From Coprococcus_C hominis (GTDB taxonomy: Bacteria; Bacillota; Clostridia; Lachnospirales; Lachnospiraceae), in the NCBI RefSeq assembly GCF_020687505.1, contig NZ_JAJEQT010000007.1: a DNA stretch of 64,000 nucleotides; one strand, written 5' to 3'. The notes beneath the pieces are model-generated. The model saw only the letters and a list, made by a program, of their open reading frames with translations, ran no database searches and was not told where the DNA came from. Positions within the stretch are counted from its first letter, which is position 1. Every line of letters begins with the position of its first letter. Shown here piece by piece: positions 6,679 through 15,127 of the stretch. The position numbers were made by a program, and so were the translations under genes.

Positions 6679-9327
6679 TTATTCATTTACCCGAAGCCGT
6701 TCTACGACACTTCGACTGTTAAAGAGCCGGAGTGCGACAACGGGAACGATAAACGCCAGTGCCAAAAACAGAATCAGCATAACCAGCGCCGGGAGCAGAG
6801 TCATCTGGAATGTCATCATAATACTGGTTGGACCGTTTTCTACAAAAGCCCTTACCAATGTCATACCAAGCGCCCCCGCAGCCAGTGTACCAGCAATCCC
6901 TGCCAGCAACACATAGGAGAAACTTTCAGAAATCATCATCTTTCTGAGTTGTTGGTTCGTCATACCGATACTCTGCATAGTGGCAAACTCATGGCGTCGG
7001 GTAATGATATTGGTCATGACCAGATTGATGAAGTTAATCAGGCCCACTAGGGCAAACACCGCACCGATCATTCCGCCAATCAGCAAGACAACATTTTTTA
7101 TACTGGAAACAGTTGCTTTCATCGTTAAGATAGAGGTATAGGCAACATCTGTATCCTGCGCCAGATAGGTTTCCATCTCCTGCTGGTATTGTTCCTCTAC
7201 ATCGAAGAGGAAACCGTACAAGGTAGGAGTTTCATAAATCTCCTTGAATTTGTTTTCAGCCATAAAAATTTTAGGACCTTCTATTATTTGTGCGATATTT
7301 GCACCGCCGCCAGTCATAGTCACATCGCTATGAGTAGCGGCGGCTTTTGCGATAATGGTAAACTCCTCGGTTGGAGTTCCATTTTCATAAAATTGAATGG
7401 TATCTCCAACGGATAATCCACAATAACTGGCGGCATCTGCCCCACCAAAGTTACCATGATCGTTATATTCGCCCATTAAAATTACATTGTTACCATTCCA
7501 AAGTTTGTCTTTTAAGATAGATAAATCAGTTTCACCTTCGATAATGTCCAGCCGATTGAAAAAGTTTTCCGAAAAGCCAAATACATTTCCGAGGGGGTGG
7601 TTATCCGCAGTCAACCCAACAGTATGCCCACCATTTTCTGTTTGGTAAACACCTAAATTGAGGTGTTCCGGCAACATTCGCTGTTCCTTATTTGTGTTAT
7701 CAACCACATAGGGAGTTCCCCAGTCACAAGAGATATGGTCATCTTCAAAAGTGTTCCGGTACAGGTAGGCTTCGTTTGTGACTCCGGGCTGTTCCTTGAT
7801 TTCCTCCACTGCCTTCTCTGGAACAGCACTATCATGCCCAAAGTTATCTCCCCATGCAGCTTGAATGACTGGACTATATACTATAAAATCACTTCGGGTC
7901 TGGTTTTCGATATAGGCATCTTCGTCAAAGCTGCCGCTGAAGATAAACACCGAGTTCAAGAGGACAATGCTCAAAGTCAGGGAAATCACAATAAAGACTG
8001 TCCGGCGCTTATTGCGCTGAAGATTTGCCTTCGCCATGCGGGGAATAACTGCCTCGGAAATTGTCTTTTTTCGCTTTATGGAAACAGTGTCCTGCTCTAC
8101 ATAGCGGATAGCCTCGATAGGTGACACACGAGATGCCTTCTTCACCGATTTTCTGGTACTGATATAAACCGTAAGTCCCGAGAACAGAACCGCTCCTGCG
8201 ATAATGCCCAAATACGGGAGTGTGCCGACCTCAATGTTTCCTCCGCTGAAATCAACCGCAAATATCTGGAGTACAGCAGGCAGAATACTGCGACCAAGCA
8301 ATGTGCCCAAAAGCAGACCGAGTGGTGCACCGATCAGGAACAAGTACAGTGCCTGCCGGTTGACCAAACGCTTGATCTGCTGGGAAGTAGTCCCCACAGT
8401 CCTCAGCAAGCCGTATTGCCGAATATCATTTGTTACAGCAATCTCAAACACATTGTAGATCAGCAGATACCCACAGAACATGAACAAAATACCGAAAACA
8501 CCGGCTACCAGCCACATCATAAGACCGCTGTCATTAGAGACAATGGGGTTAGGGGCAACGCGAACTGCATTGTCTGCATTGGCATCATCCGGATTACCGC
8601 CGATATTGCGGACAAGCTCTGAAATGCGATCCTTTACCATATAATTATCCCGCATTACTACATCGGCTGTATAAATACCACAGCCAACACGCCCCAAAGC
8701 AATATCACTCATCATTTCTGCGTTTTCTTCCAGAAAGGCTTTAGAAACAATGACCGATTCCGATTTTTCATTTGGTGTATCATAAATGCCGGATACGACC
8801 ATATCAAAATGATAAACCTGATTACTTTGACGAACCTTCAATTCAACAGGAATTTCTGCACCGATTTTTTCTTCAATGTTCAGATCCCTCAGTATGTTGG
8901 CAGAGACCAAAACCTCATTTGCCTTTTGAGGGGCAGAGCCTGTGCGCGGCGTCAGCATCCGAATTTCCAACTGGGTATGGTCGGCATAATCGACCTCTGC
9001 AACACGCCGGTTTGTGTTGGTCATAATTTCGACTGGTATCCAGCAGCCTACCTTTTCAAACATGGCATTTTCTTTTAACTGCTGGAACTGCTCCTCGGAA
9101 AGTCCCTGCACCAGAGCATCCGCAGATGATCCCATCATCTTTGCCATGCTGTATTCCAGCGTTCCACTGGCACCCATGCCAATGGTCAGGACTGCCGTAA
9201 AGAGAAAGGTTGTCAGGGCAATCGCAATGACTGCAATCACATTCCGCATTTTATTGCTGCGAAAACTGCGGTTCGCCAGCTTTTTGATGACAGCCTTGTT
9301 GTTATTGCCAAATAGAATGTCATTCAT
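6679..9327 (-). CDS. FtsX-family ABC transporter permease (proximal)
   Basis: An 882-residue permease with two FtsX domains: an N-terminal helix at about residues 30-55, a long outer domain, three helices around residues 270-390 including QYGLLRTVGTTSQQIK, a repeated module with NIITRRHEFATMQSIGM, and two final helices. It follows the ATPase gene by 14 bp and precedes its paralogue by 20 bp, so the three genes form one operon. GGGGGG lies 7 nt before the ATG. The two permeases probably form a heterodimer with the ATPase dimer, as in BceAB/MacB-like systems. The duplicated gene pair and matching two-component genes suggest response to membrane-active peptides; this is inference. Confidence 0.9.
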   Translation of the reverse strand: MNDILFGNNNKAVIKKLANRSFRSNKMRNVIAVIAIALTTFLFTAVLTIGMGASGTLEYSMAKMMGSSADALVQGLSEEQFQQLKENAMFEKVGCWIPVEIMTNTNRRVAEVDYADHTQLEIRMLTPRTGSAPQKANEVLVSANILRDLNIEEKIGAEIPVELKVRQSNQVYHFDMVVSGIYDTPNEKSESVIVSKAFLEENAEMMSDIALGRVGCGIYTADVVMRDNYMVKDRISELVRNIGGNPDDANADNAVRVAPNPIVSNDSGLMMWLVAGVFGILFMFCGYLLIYNVFEIAVTNDIRQYGLLRTVGTTSQQIKRLVNRQALYLFLIGAPLGLLLGTLLGRSILPAVLQIFAVDFSGGNIEVGTLPYLGIIAGAVLFSGLTVYISTRKSVKKASRVSPIEAIRYVEQDTVSIKRKKTISEAVIPRMAKANLQRNKRRTVFIVISLTLSIVLLNSVFIFSGSFDEDAYIENQTRSDFIVYSPVIQAAWGDNFGHDSAVPEKAVEEIKEQPGVTNEAYLYRNTFEDDHISCDWGTPYVVDNTNKEQRMLPEHLNLGVYQTENGGHTVGLTADNHPLGNVFGFSENFFNRLDIIEGETDLSILKDKLWNGNNVILMGEYNDHGNFGGADAASYCGLSVGDTIQFYENGTPTEEFTIIAKAAATHSDVTMTGGGANIAQIIEGPKIFMAENKFKEIYETPTLYGFLFDVEEQYQQEMETYLAQDTDVAYTSILTMKATVSSIKNVVLLIGGMIGAVFALVGLINFINLVMTNIITRRHEFATMQSIGMTNQQLRKMMISESFSYVLLAGIAGTLAAGALGMTLVRAFVENGPTSIMMTFQMTLLPALVMLILFLALAFIVPVVALRLFNSRSVVERLRVNE

Positions 9328-9341
9328 AGTCCCGCCCCCCT

Positions 9342-10007
9342 TTACTGCACGATCTTACCATCCTCGATCCGAATGATGCGGTCGGCAAGCTGGGCGATCT
9401 CACTATTATGGGTAATCATCACGAGGGTCTGGTGGAATTTTTGGCTTGTGGTTTTCAGAAGCCCCAGCACATCGGCGCTGGTCTTGCTGTCCAGATTGCC
9501 AGTCGGTTCATCAGCCAGGACGATTGCAGGCTTTGACACCAGAGCGCGGGCGATGGCTACACGCTGCTGCTGGCCGCCGGAGAGGTTATTGGGCATATTG
9601 TTCAGCTTATCCTCCAGCCCCAGCATCTGGACGACTTCTTTCATAAACTTCTTGTCTACCTTGTTTCCGTCCAGTTCCACAGGCAGCACGATGTTTTCAA
9701 AGACATTCAGCACCGGCACCAGATTGTAGTTCTGGAAGATAAAGCCGATCTTTCTTCTGCGGAAAACGGTCAGTTCCTCGTCTTTGAGTTTGGACAGCTC
9801 CTTGCCATCCACGACCACCTGGCCGGAGGTAGGTACATCCAATCCGCCGATCATGTTCAGCAGCGTGGATTTACCACTGCCAGAGGTTCCTACGATGGCT
9901 ACAAATTCTCCCTTTTCAATGGAGAGGGTCACACCATCCAAGGCCCTGGTAATGTTCGGCTCTGCACCATAATATTTTTTCAGTTCAGTCGTTTGCAAAA
10001 TGCTCAT
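9342..10007 (-). CDS. ABC transporter ATP-binding protein, LolD/MacB type
   Basis: A 221-residue ATPase with every hallmark: Walker A GTSGSGKST (about residue 40), Q-loop FIFQNYNLVPVL, signature LSGGQQQRVAIARAL, Walker B IVLADEPTGNLD and the switch His in MITHN. The start at 10,007 (MSILQTTELKKYYG) follows GGATGG by 8 nt. It energises the two FtsX permeases encoded just downstream. A promoter with two 11-bp-spaced GTGA boxes lies 33-66 bp upstream, suggesting control by the response regulator at 11,179. Confidence 0.95.
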   Translation of the reverse strand: MSILQTTELKKYYGAEPNITRALDGVTLSIEKGEFVAIVGTSGSGKSTLLNMIGGLDVPTSGQVVVDGKELSKLKDEELTVFRRRKIGFIFQNYNLVPVLNVFENIVLPVELDGNKVDKKFMKEVVQMLGLEDKLNNMPNNLSGGQQQRVAIARALVSKPAIVLADEPTGNLDSKTSADVLGLLKTTSQKFHQTLVMITHNSEIAQLADRIIRIEDGKIVQ

Positions 10008-10039
10008 AAAGAACACCATCCTTTCTTTTTGATAAACCC

Positions 10040-10073
10040 ATTGTAACGACCAAACCTCACAGAAATGTCACGA
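10040..10073 (-). promoter_or_regulatory. Promoter/operator of the FtsX-type ABC operon
   Basis: Minus strand: GTGACATTTCT then GTGAGGTTTGG, a direct repeat with an 11-bp period, followed 10 bp after TGTGAG by the -10 box TACAAT (10,040-10,045). No good -35 hexamer, as expected for an activator-dependent OmpR/PhoB-type promoter. Confidence 0.75.
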
Positions 10074-10104
10074 GCCACAAAAAATTTCCGCTAAATTCGG
10101 CCCC

Positions 10105-10128
10105 AAATGTCACAAGTCTGTGACATTT
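10105..10128. repeat. Perfect 10-bp inverted repeat with GTGACATTT half-sites
   Basis: AAATGTCACA (10,105-10,114) and TGTGACATTT (10,119-10,128) flank AGTC; an outer CCCCAAA/TTTGGGG pairing extends it. The half-site GTGACATTT is the same word used in the direct-repeat operators of this module. It lies between the kinase stop and the ABC promoter, so it may be an extra regulator site, a terminator stem, or both. Confidence 0.75.
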
Positions 10129-10150
10129 CAATTTTGGGGGCGTGTCGGCG

Positions 10151-11182
10151 CTACTTTCGGAGCAGGAAAACAGAAAAGGTTGAGCCTTTCCCAACCTCAG
10201 ATGCCACCCTGATATAACCGCCCTGCAAGGTCACAATCTCACGGGCCAGATATAACCCGATCCCAATACCATCCACATCATGCACCGCATCTTCCCGGTA
10301 AAACCGCTTGAAAATCGTCCCCTGGTGCTGCTCTGAAATGCCGATGCCGGTATCTGTAATGTCGATCTTCACATACATTTCCCAGCCATCCACCGTCACA
10401 CGGATCTGCCCGCCTGCCGGGGTGTATTTCACAGCATTATCCAGAATGTTGAACAGGGCCTCACCTGTCCATTTTCTATCGTGGCACGCATCCAAATGCT
10501 CCGGGCATTCTACCTGCACATCTATTTGTTTCTTTTCGGCATTGAGCAAAATCCCGCCCAGGGCAGCGGCAAGGGTATCATAAACCGGCTGCTGTTTTTA
10601 CTCCAGCGAAATGACTCCCGTTTCCAGACGGGAGGTTTTAATCATGGCCTGCATGAGGAAGTCCAGCTTATCAAGCTGGCTGGCCTGGGCTGTCAGAAAT
10701 TCCTTTTGCTTCTGCGGGGGAACCTCGTTTTCGAGCAGTGTGTTGTTGATCATCTTCAAGTTGGCAATCGGTGTTTTAACTTGATGGGAGATGTCAGAGA
10801 TCAGCTCTTGCAGGTCAGCCCGTTCTTTTGCGATGCTGTTTTTATTTTCCTGCATGACCTCGTACAGCCGCCCCAGCCGGTAGTTGATTTTATAGAACAG
10901 GCTTTCTTCCTCAACCGTCTGCTTTGGCTGCATATCCCCGGAGAGCATATCATCCATCTGACCACAAAAGGCATCGGAGAACCGGACCAGCTTCCGGCGG
11001 ATCAACGCCACAAAGCAGATGACGCAGAGCAGCACAAAGAGACTGAACAGGAACACACACCGGACAGCGGTTATATTCCGGGTCAGCAGATAAACAGCGG
11101 TGCAGACTGCGCCAACCGCCAGCAGCAACAGCGTTCCCAAAAGAACGCAGGCTTTATTGATGGAGAGTTTCCGCATATTCAT
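10151..11182 (-). pseudogene. Sensor histidine kinase split by an in-frame TAA
   Basis: The reading frame would encode 343 residues but contains one TAA at 10,598-10,600. Upstream of it are two membrane helices (about residues 10-30 and 40-62) and the DHp box SDISHQVKTPIANL with the phospho-acceptor His. Downstream in the same frame, after KQQPVYDTL, are the HATPase motifs: N-box FNILDNAVKYTP, G1 DTGIGI and G2 GIGIGLYLA. A single substitution (probably AAA to TAA) explains the break; there is no frameshift. ATG at 11,182 overlaps the regulator stop as ATGA. Either the kinase is inactive, or two fragments are made, or there is a sequencing error. The partner regulator at 11,179 appears intact. 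Confidence 0.88.
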
Positions 11183-11865
11183 TTGAGCGCCCCTCCGATC
11201 CACATATAGCCCATGCCGTACACCGTCTTGATGTACTGGCGTCCATCCGTTTCAATTTTATTCCGCACCCGGCTGATAGCCGCAGTCAGGGCGTGTTCAT
11301 CCACAAAGTTCCCATCGGCATCCCACAGCTTTTCAAGCAGCACCTGCCTTGTCAAAACATTCTGCGGATTTTTGGTCAGGATTTTCAACAACCGGTATTC
11401 CAGCGGAGTGAACACCAGCGCCTTACCGGACAGGGAAGCCGTCATCTCCGAGAAATTGATGGACAGCGCACCGTCCTCATAGCTATCACCGCCGCCAGAC
11501 TGTTTCGCCAGCCGCCCCAGCACTACGGACAGCTTTTTTTGAAAGACGCTCATGGGAAATGGCTTGGTCACATAGTCCTCTGCGCCCAGCTCATAGCCTT
11601 TGAGCATATCGCTCTCCATATCATTTGCGGTCAGGAAGATCACCGCCGTGTCCGGCCGGCGCTCCTTTACCTCCCGGCAGAAATCAAAGCCGTTCCCATC
11701 CGGTAGGTTTACATCCAGCACGATCAGGTCATAGTCCTGTCTGGTCAGAAAATCACTGGCTGCTGATTTTGTCAGGGCAGAGTTCACAACATAGCCCGCA
11801 GCTTCCAGGTTATAGCACAAAGTATTATTCAAAAGTCGGTCATCCTCGACTACTAAAATTCGCAT
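11179..11865 (-). CDS. OmpR-family response regulator
   Basis: A 228-residue two-domain regulator. The receiver has acidic residues in VVEDDRLL, the phospho-acceptor Asp in LIVLDVNLPDG, Thr in IFLTAND and Lys in DYVTKPF. The C-terminal winged helix has LVFTPLEYRLLKIL, VLTRQVLLEKLW, AAISRVRNKIE and YIKTVYGMGY. ATG at 11,865 follows AAGGAG by 9 nt, which rules out the upstream candidate. It is translationally coupled to the broken kinase gene. It probably binds the 11-bp-period boxes at 3851, 10,052 and 11,901, giving autoregulation and activation of the ABC operon; this is inference from site placement. Confidence 0.95.
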   Translation of the reverse strand: MRILVVEDDRLLNNTLCYNLEAAGYVVNSALTKSAASDFLTRQDYDLIVLDVNLPDGNGFDFCREVKERRPDTAVIFLTANDMESDMLKGYELGAEDYVTKPFPMSVFQKKLSVVLGRLAKQSGGGDSYEDGALSINFSEMTASLSGKALVFTPLEYRLLKILTKNPQNVLTRQVLLEKLWDADGNFVDEHALTAAISRVRNKIETDGRQYIKTVYGMGYMWIGGALK

Positions 11866-11887
11866 TGTATCACACTCCTTCATTCTT

Positions 11888-11922
11888 AGTGTAGCATCCA
11901 AATGTCACAGAAACCTCACGAG
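11888..11922 (-). promoter_or_regulatory. Autoregulatory promoter of the response-regulator gene
   Basis: Minus strand: CGTGAGGTTTC then TGTGACATTT, two GTGA half-sites 11 bp apart, then 10 bp, then the -10 box TACACT (11,888-11,893). Same geometry as the promoters at 10,040 and 3837. Confidence 0.7.
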
Positions 11923-11926
11923 AGAA

Positions 11927-12103
11927 TTATTTTTTTGTATTTTTGAAACGGCGGTCTGCCGGTTTCTCTGCATCCTTGGGAATCAGCCAAATGGTAGCCA
12001 TCTTCACAGCGCCGGGGATACGCCCTCCGGCGCATAAATAATTGATCTGCCTTGGAGTAACACCCCATTTTTCACTTGCTTCTTTCAGCGTCATATAATC
12101 CAT
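11927..12103 (-). CDS. Small excisionase/MerR-like HTH protein, copy 1
   Basis: A 58-residue protein beginning MDYMTLKEASEKWGVTPRQ with GGAGGG 7 nt upstream. It has a single winged-helix DNA-binding fold (TLKEASEKWGVTPRQINYLC) and a conserved GRIPGAVKM....WLIP wing, ending in a lysine-rich tail. A 67%-like paralogue at 17,789-17,977 sits in the same place relative to the second two-component system, and both have the same promoter. Proteins of this type occur as accessory regulators in gut Firmicutes. It is probably a local DNA-binding cofactor for the downstream regulator genes; target unknown. Confidence 0.7.
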   Translation of the reverse strand: MDYMTLKEASEKWGVTPRQINYLCAGGRIPGAVKMATIWLIPKDAEKPADRRFKNTKK

Positions 12104-12126
12104 ATAGTTTCCCTCCAATATGGCTT

Positions 12127-12155
12127 ATTATATTTCTTTCGCTCGAAGAATACAA
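12127..12155 (-). promoter_or_regulatory. Sigma-A-type promoter of small HTH gene, copy 1
   Basis: Minus strand TTGTAT (12,150-12,155), 17-bp spacer, TATAAT (12,127-12,132). Spacer contains TTCGAG and a purine-rich AAAGAAA also found in the matching promoter at 17,998-18,026. Confidence 0.8.
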
Positions 12156-12224
12156 GGATGCAAATGGGGCGCAAGGCCATGTGCCAGAAGCACTTTGAGA
12201 CCTTGCGCCCTTTGTTATTCTATC

Positions 12225-12638
12225 CTAAAAATACTTTGCCAGCTGCTTCAGACCACGCCGGATGCTGTCACGGACACGACTTGGGTCTACACCCTCCGCT
12301 ACTGCTATCTCGCTCACACGCATACCCAGATAATACCGGGCATAGATCCGCTTGGCCTGCTTCTCCGGCAGGGCCATCACAGCGGCATAAAGCTGCTCCC
12401 GCATCTGCTTTTCCTCCAGAAGCATTTCCGGCGTTGCAGGCTTCAGCAGAATTGCATTTTCAATGCCATTATCACAGTCCAGGGAGTAGTGAGCCTTATA
12501 GCGATACCTCCTCCTGTCATAGGCAGCTTCCGCACGCTCAGCAGCTTGGATCGTCTCCAGCACATCTTCAGTTACTTCTACAAAGTGATCGGTTTTATAA
12601 ACATCGGGATACAGATCCCTAAGATTGACTTTTTTCAT
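12225..12638 (-). CDS. Sigma-70 region-4-like regulator, copy 2
   Basis: A 137-residue near-duplicate of the protein at 2967-3380 (MKKVNLRDLYPDVYKTDHF at the start, GVDPSRVRDSIRRGLKQLAK at the end). GGAGG precedes ATG at 12,638 by six nt; the frame stays open further upstream, but that extension is the non-coding leader. The region-4 helix-turn-helix is intact. The leader is duplicated together with the gene, including a micro-ORF and an attenuator-type hairpin. The two copies differ at scattered codons, so the duplication is not very recent or the copies were acquired separately. Presumably it controls promoters of the neighbouring resistance genes or of the element. Confidence 0.8.
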   Translation of the reverse strand: MKKVNLRDLYPDVYKTDHFVEVTEDVLETIQAAERAEAAYDRRRYRYKAHYSLDCDNGIENAILLKPATPEMLLEEKQMREQLYAAVMALPEKQAKRIYARYYLGMRVSEIAVAEGVDPSRVRDSIRRGLKQLAKYF

Positions 12639-12740
12639 TATGTACCTCCATTTCGATTCACGGGTGGTTGACGGGTGAACCGAACGGAGGCGGGGAACGG
12701 CAACGGTATACTTTGGGAGCTTCCCGGAAAAAGCAGCAAT

Positions 12741-12775
12741 AGAAAACGCCAGCTCTCCATAAAGAGAAACTGGCG
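12741..12775 (-). terminator. Attenuator-like hairpin before sigma-like gene, copy 2
   Basis: CGCCAG/CTGGCG stem (12,747-12,752 and 12,770-12,775) with inner TCTC/GAGA pairing, followed on the minus strand by TTTTCT. Position relative to the micro-ORF and the sigma-like start is the same as in copy 1. Confidence 0.7.
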
Positions 12776-12803
12776 CAACAAAAAAACTCATTATTCTGCT
12801 GAT

Positions 12804-12914
12804 TTAGATAGAATGATAATGCCGATTGGCAATCAGATTTCCCCGGAGGTGGCGCAAGGCTTTTTTTAGTTGGTGCAGATCATGGATATTATGAAAAAAA
12901 GCGAAAATAGACAA
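12804..12914 (-). CDS. Micro-ORF (36 aa) in leader of sigma-like gene, copy 2
   Basis: TTG at 12,914 follows AAAGGAGG by 8 nt. The product keeps the core HNIHDLHQLKKAL and ends R.YHSI before TAA. Compared with the copy at 3546-3653, the start codon is TTG instead of ATG and many third positions differ, while the central peptide is kept. The hairpin GCCCCG/CGGGGC found inside copy 1 is not preserved here, which argues that the peptide rather than an RNA stem is what is conserved. Probable leader peptide; no known family recognised. Confidence 0.6.
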   Translation of the reverse strand: MSIFAFFHNIHDLHQLKKALRHLRGNLIANRHYHSI

Positions 12915-12976
12915 GGCGGCATCCTCCTTTATGCCGCCCCTGCTGATTGCATGAGGTCATTGTGTTTCTGCTTAGA

Positions 12977-13079
12977 GCAAAAAGAAACGGCGGCTCTGAA
13001 TTTTTCAAAGCCACCGAAAGACAATATTAGGCGTGTTAATAGGTCTGCTTTACGACGGCTTTTTTTCTTTTGCCGTCGT
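12977..13079 (-). terminator. Two hairpins downstream of the lipoprotein gene
   Basis: Proximal to the lipoprotein stop is ACGACGGC/GCCGTCGT (13,052-13,059 and 13,072-13,079). About 40 bp further is GGCGGCT/AGCCACC (12,987-12,993 and 13,007-13,013, one mismatch) followed by GTTTCTTTTT on the minus strand. The second hairpin matches the one at 3716-3755 and probably ends the ABC operon. Confidence 0.65.
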
Positions 13080-13090
13080 GCGGCAAGTTG

Positions 13091-13552
13091 TTATTCAATA
13101 TTCAATTCAATGCTTCCAGTAAAGTCCTCACACGCAATGCCGATATAATTTCCACCATCAGGAAGTGTAATTGTGTCACTATAAGTTCCGGTTGTTTCAA
13201 TCAAAGTGACTGCTTCATCAGATCCAGAAATCCAAAATACTTTTGCAGTACCTTCCGTAACCTCCAAAGTGCAGTCAATAGACAGCTCCTTACCGGCTTC
13301 TCTCTTTATGGAAGTTCCTCCGAACAAATACTCTGTATCTGAAAAATTCTCATAATCAGCCGTATAAGTTCCCGTATAATCATCGATCCCTTTTTCTTTT
13401 GTTCCTTCCAAAGATAACTTTCCTGTAAGCTCTATGGCTCCAGCGGACTGAACGATATTATTATAATGATCGAGAATTTCATCTTTTGAACAGCCAGAAA
13501 GCATAAAACTTCCCAAAAGGACAAATGCCAATGCTAAAACTATTTTCTTCAT
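13091..13552 (-). CDS. Small lipoprotein, last gene of lantibiotic-immunity-type ABC operon
   Basis: A 153-residue exported protein. The signal peptide MKKIVLALAFVLLGSFMLSG is followed by Cys in a lipobox (LSGC), so it should be lipidated and anchored on the outer face of the membrane. The rest is a polar beta-rich domain with no family I can name. It follows the second permease by 7 bp in the same operon. By position it could be an immunity lipoprotein that binds a peptide antibiotic outside the cell, or a ligand-binding helper of the ABC transporter. Function inferred from context only. Confidence 0.75.
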   Translation of the reverse strand: MKKIVLALAFVLLGSFMLSGCSKDEILDHYNNIVQSAGAIELTGKLSLEGTKEKGIDDYTGTYTADYENFSDTEYLFGGTSIKREAGKELSIDCTLEVTEGTAKVFWISGSDEAVTLIETTGTYSDTITLPDGGNYIGIACEDFTGSIELNIE

Positions 13553-13559
13553 GAAATCA

Positions 13560-14339
13560 TCACCAGCCTTTCTTTGGTGCTACCTTTTTGGCCTTTTTCT
13601 TTGTTTGGGTTGCTTCTCGCTCTTTCATGCACAAAATCAAGATGGCAGAAATAACGACAGCAAGCACAAGACTGCAAGAACAGGTTCCGATATTCCAGTT
13701 GACTGCGGTATCATAGCTACGGTAGCCTACCATTCCGAGACTTGCGGTAATCGGATAAAGGTTTGCTAATGTCATATTTCCTGCGGCAAACATCCCTCCA
13801 TATCCATAGACAAAAGCAATGATTACACCTACTAAAAAGCTGCTTGCCCTCCGACAAGTAAGAGCGATAATCGGCAGAACCGCAAGATATAAAAAGAAAT
13901 TAACCGCGGTAATCTGCAAGGTTGCCTTTAGTGCTAAGGAAATTTCAAAGCCGGGAAATCCCACAATCATTTCTGCTATGATTGTAAACAGGCTGCATAT
14001 CAGCCCGAAAATAATAGACAATACGCCGCACACAATCAATTTCCCGGTCAGCAGTTTCTTAAAAGAGATCGGCACAGTCAGAATATTTTTCAATGTGTCA
14101 TCCGTCTGCTCACGAGAAATCATATATCCAGCAATTAGGCTGATACACATCGGAAAAATCATGGACATATTGTTTTTGATGACCTGTTCTGTAAGATAGG
14201 CGAAATCCCAAACGGAACCATCATTCGCCATAGAGGTAAACAAGGTCAGCAGGACGGATAGGAGCATGAGCGCAACGCCCGCCCAAAGGATATGATACCT
14301 TTTCAATTTATAAAATTCTGTTTTTACAATGCGAACCAT
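13560..14339 (-). CDS. ABC-2-type permease, lantibiotic-immunity (LanG/MutG-like)
   Basis: A 259-residue protein with six predicted membrane helices. It opens MVRIVKTEFYKLKRYHILWA and has the SREQTDDTLKNILTVPI segment typical of ABC-2 permeases of lantibiotic self-protection and bacitracin exporters. ATG at 14,339 lies 2 bp after the stop of the preceding permease and follows GGGGGG. It pairs with the upstream permease and the BcrA/LanF-type ATPase. The system probably removes lantibiotics or related peptides from the membrane, as CprABC does in Clostridioides difficile; the substrate here is unknown. Confidence 0.85.
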   Translation of the reverse strand: MVRIVKTEFYKLKRYHILWAGVALMLLSVLLTLFTSMANDGSVWDFAYLTEQVIKNNMSMIFPMCISLIAGYMISREQTDDTLKNILTVPISFKKLLTGKLIVCGVLSIIFGLICSLFTIIAEMIVGFPGFEISLALKATLQITAVNFFLYLAVLPIIALTCRRASSFLVGVIIAFVYGYGGMFAAGNMTLANLYPITASLGMVGYRSYDTAVNWNIGTCSCSLVLAVVISAILILCMKEREATQTKKKAKKVAPKKGW

Positions 14340-14341
14340 GT

Positions 14342-15127
14342 TTATTCCCCCCTCTGCTTATATAATCTGTCAATCAGTAAGAACGAAACTAATGCCATGA
14401 TCCCAAGAATGAATACAACTTGAAATGTTGAAGGAATTAGCCCTGTCATTTGCTCCAAGTCCATTTTTATTCCATGAGCCGCCATATCTCCCGCACTCCA
14501 AAATGTAGTCAGTGGCGTGGGCAGAAGCCATAACATGGTTTTAGGCAGTGTGTCAAACAATGCCGTAGCACTCATGTTCAGAACGCTGTAAAAGACACAC
14601 AGCAAAATGGAAAAAACATAGGTCTTACTGAAAAAGACAACAAGGACAATCAACGGGAGTGTTCCTGCCGTAATGAAAATTCCTGTTTCAACCGCTAAAA
14701 ACAATTTATAGCCTATTCCATAAACTTCTAATGTTCCAAATCCGCAAAGAATTGTTACAATGGTAGAAGCCACACAAAAAACAATTCCAAAGAGAAACAG
14801 GACAATAATTTTTGCAAGCACCATTTGCGTGCTGGTTACGGGAATTGTACGCAGATTTTTGAATGTGTCGTTGTCGCGTTCCATAAAAAACAGGATAGCG
14901 GCAATCACACCGATAATGCAGGGCAGTAAAAACTGAATACCATATCCTAACACCATGTTAAATAGTCCGTCGAAAGCATCTGCCTGATCCGTATATCGCT
15001 CCATCATAGAGGGCGTTGTCATCAGATAAGTCAGCGGGATCGGAAACAGGAAAGCCGCCAGAATAATCAGCGGAATAAATTTCTTCCGTTTCAATTTCAA
15101 AAATTCGCATTTGATTAGTTTAAGCAA
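14342..15127 (-). CDS. ABC-2-type permease, lantibiotic-immunity (LanE/MutE-like)
   Basis: A 261-residue permease with six hydrophobic segments. It begins with the charged MLKLIKCEFLKLKRKKF cytoplasmic leader, followed by the ERDNDTFKNLRTIPV stretch shared with its partner. The start is a TTG at 15,127 that overlaps the ATPase stop by 8 bp, with GGGAGG upstream inside the ATPase gene, so translation is coupled. It forms the first half of the probable heterodimeric membrane domain with the permease encoded at 13,560-14,339. The assignment rests on topology, gene order and the ATPase type. Confidence 0.85.
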   Translation of the reverse strand: MLKLIKCEFLKLKRKKFIPLIILAAFLFPIPLTYLMTTPSMMERYTDQADAFDGLFNMVLGYGIQFLLPCIIGVIAAILFFMERDNDTFKNLRTIPVTSTQMVLAKIIVLFLFGIVFCVASTIVTILCGFGTLEVYGIGYKLFLAVETGIFITAGTLPLIVLVVFFSKTYVFSILLCVFYSVLNMSATALFDTLPKTMLWLLPTPLTTFWSAGDMAAHGIKMDLEQMTGLIPSTFQVVFILGIMALVSFLLIDRLYKQRGE

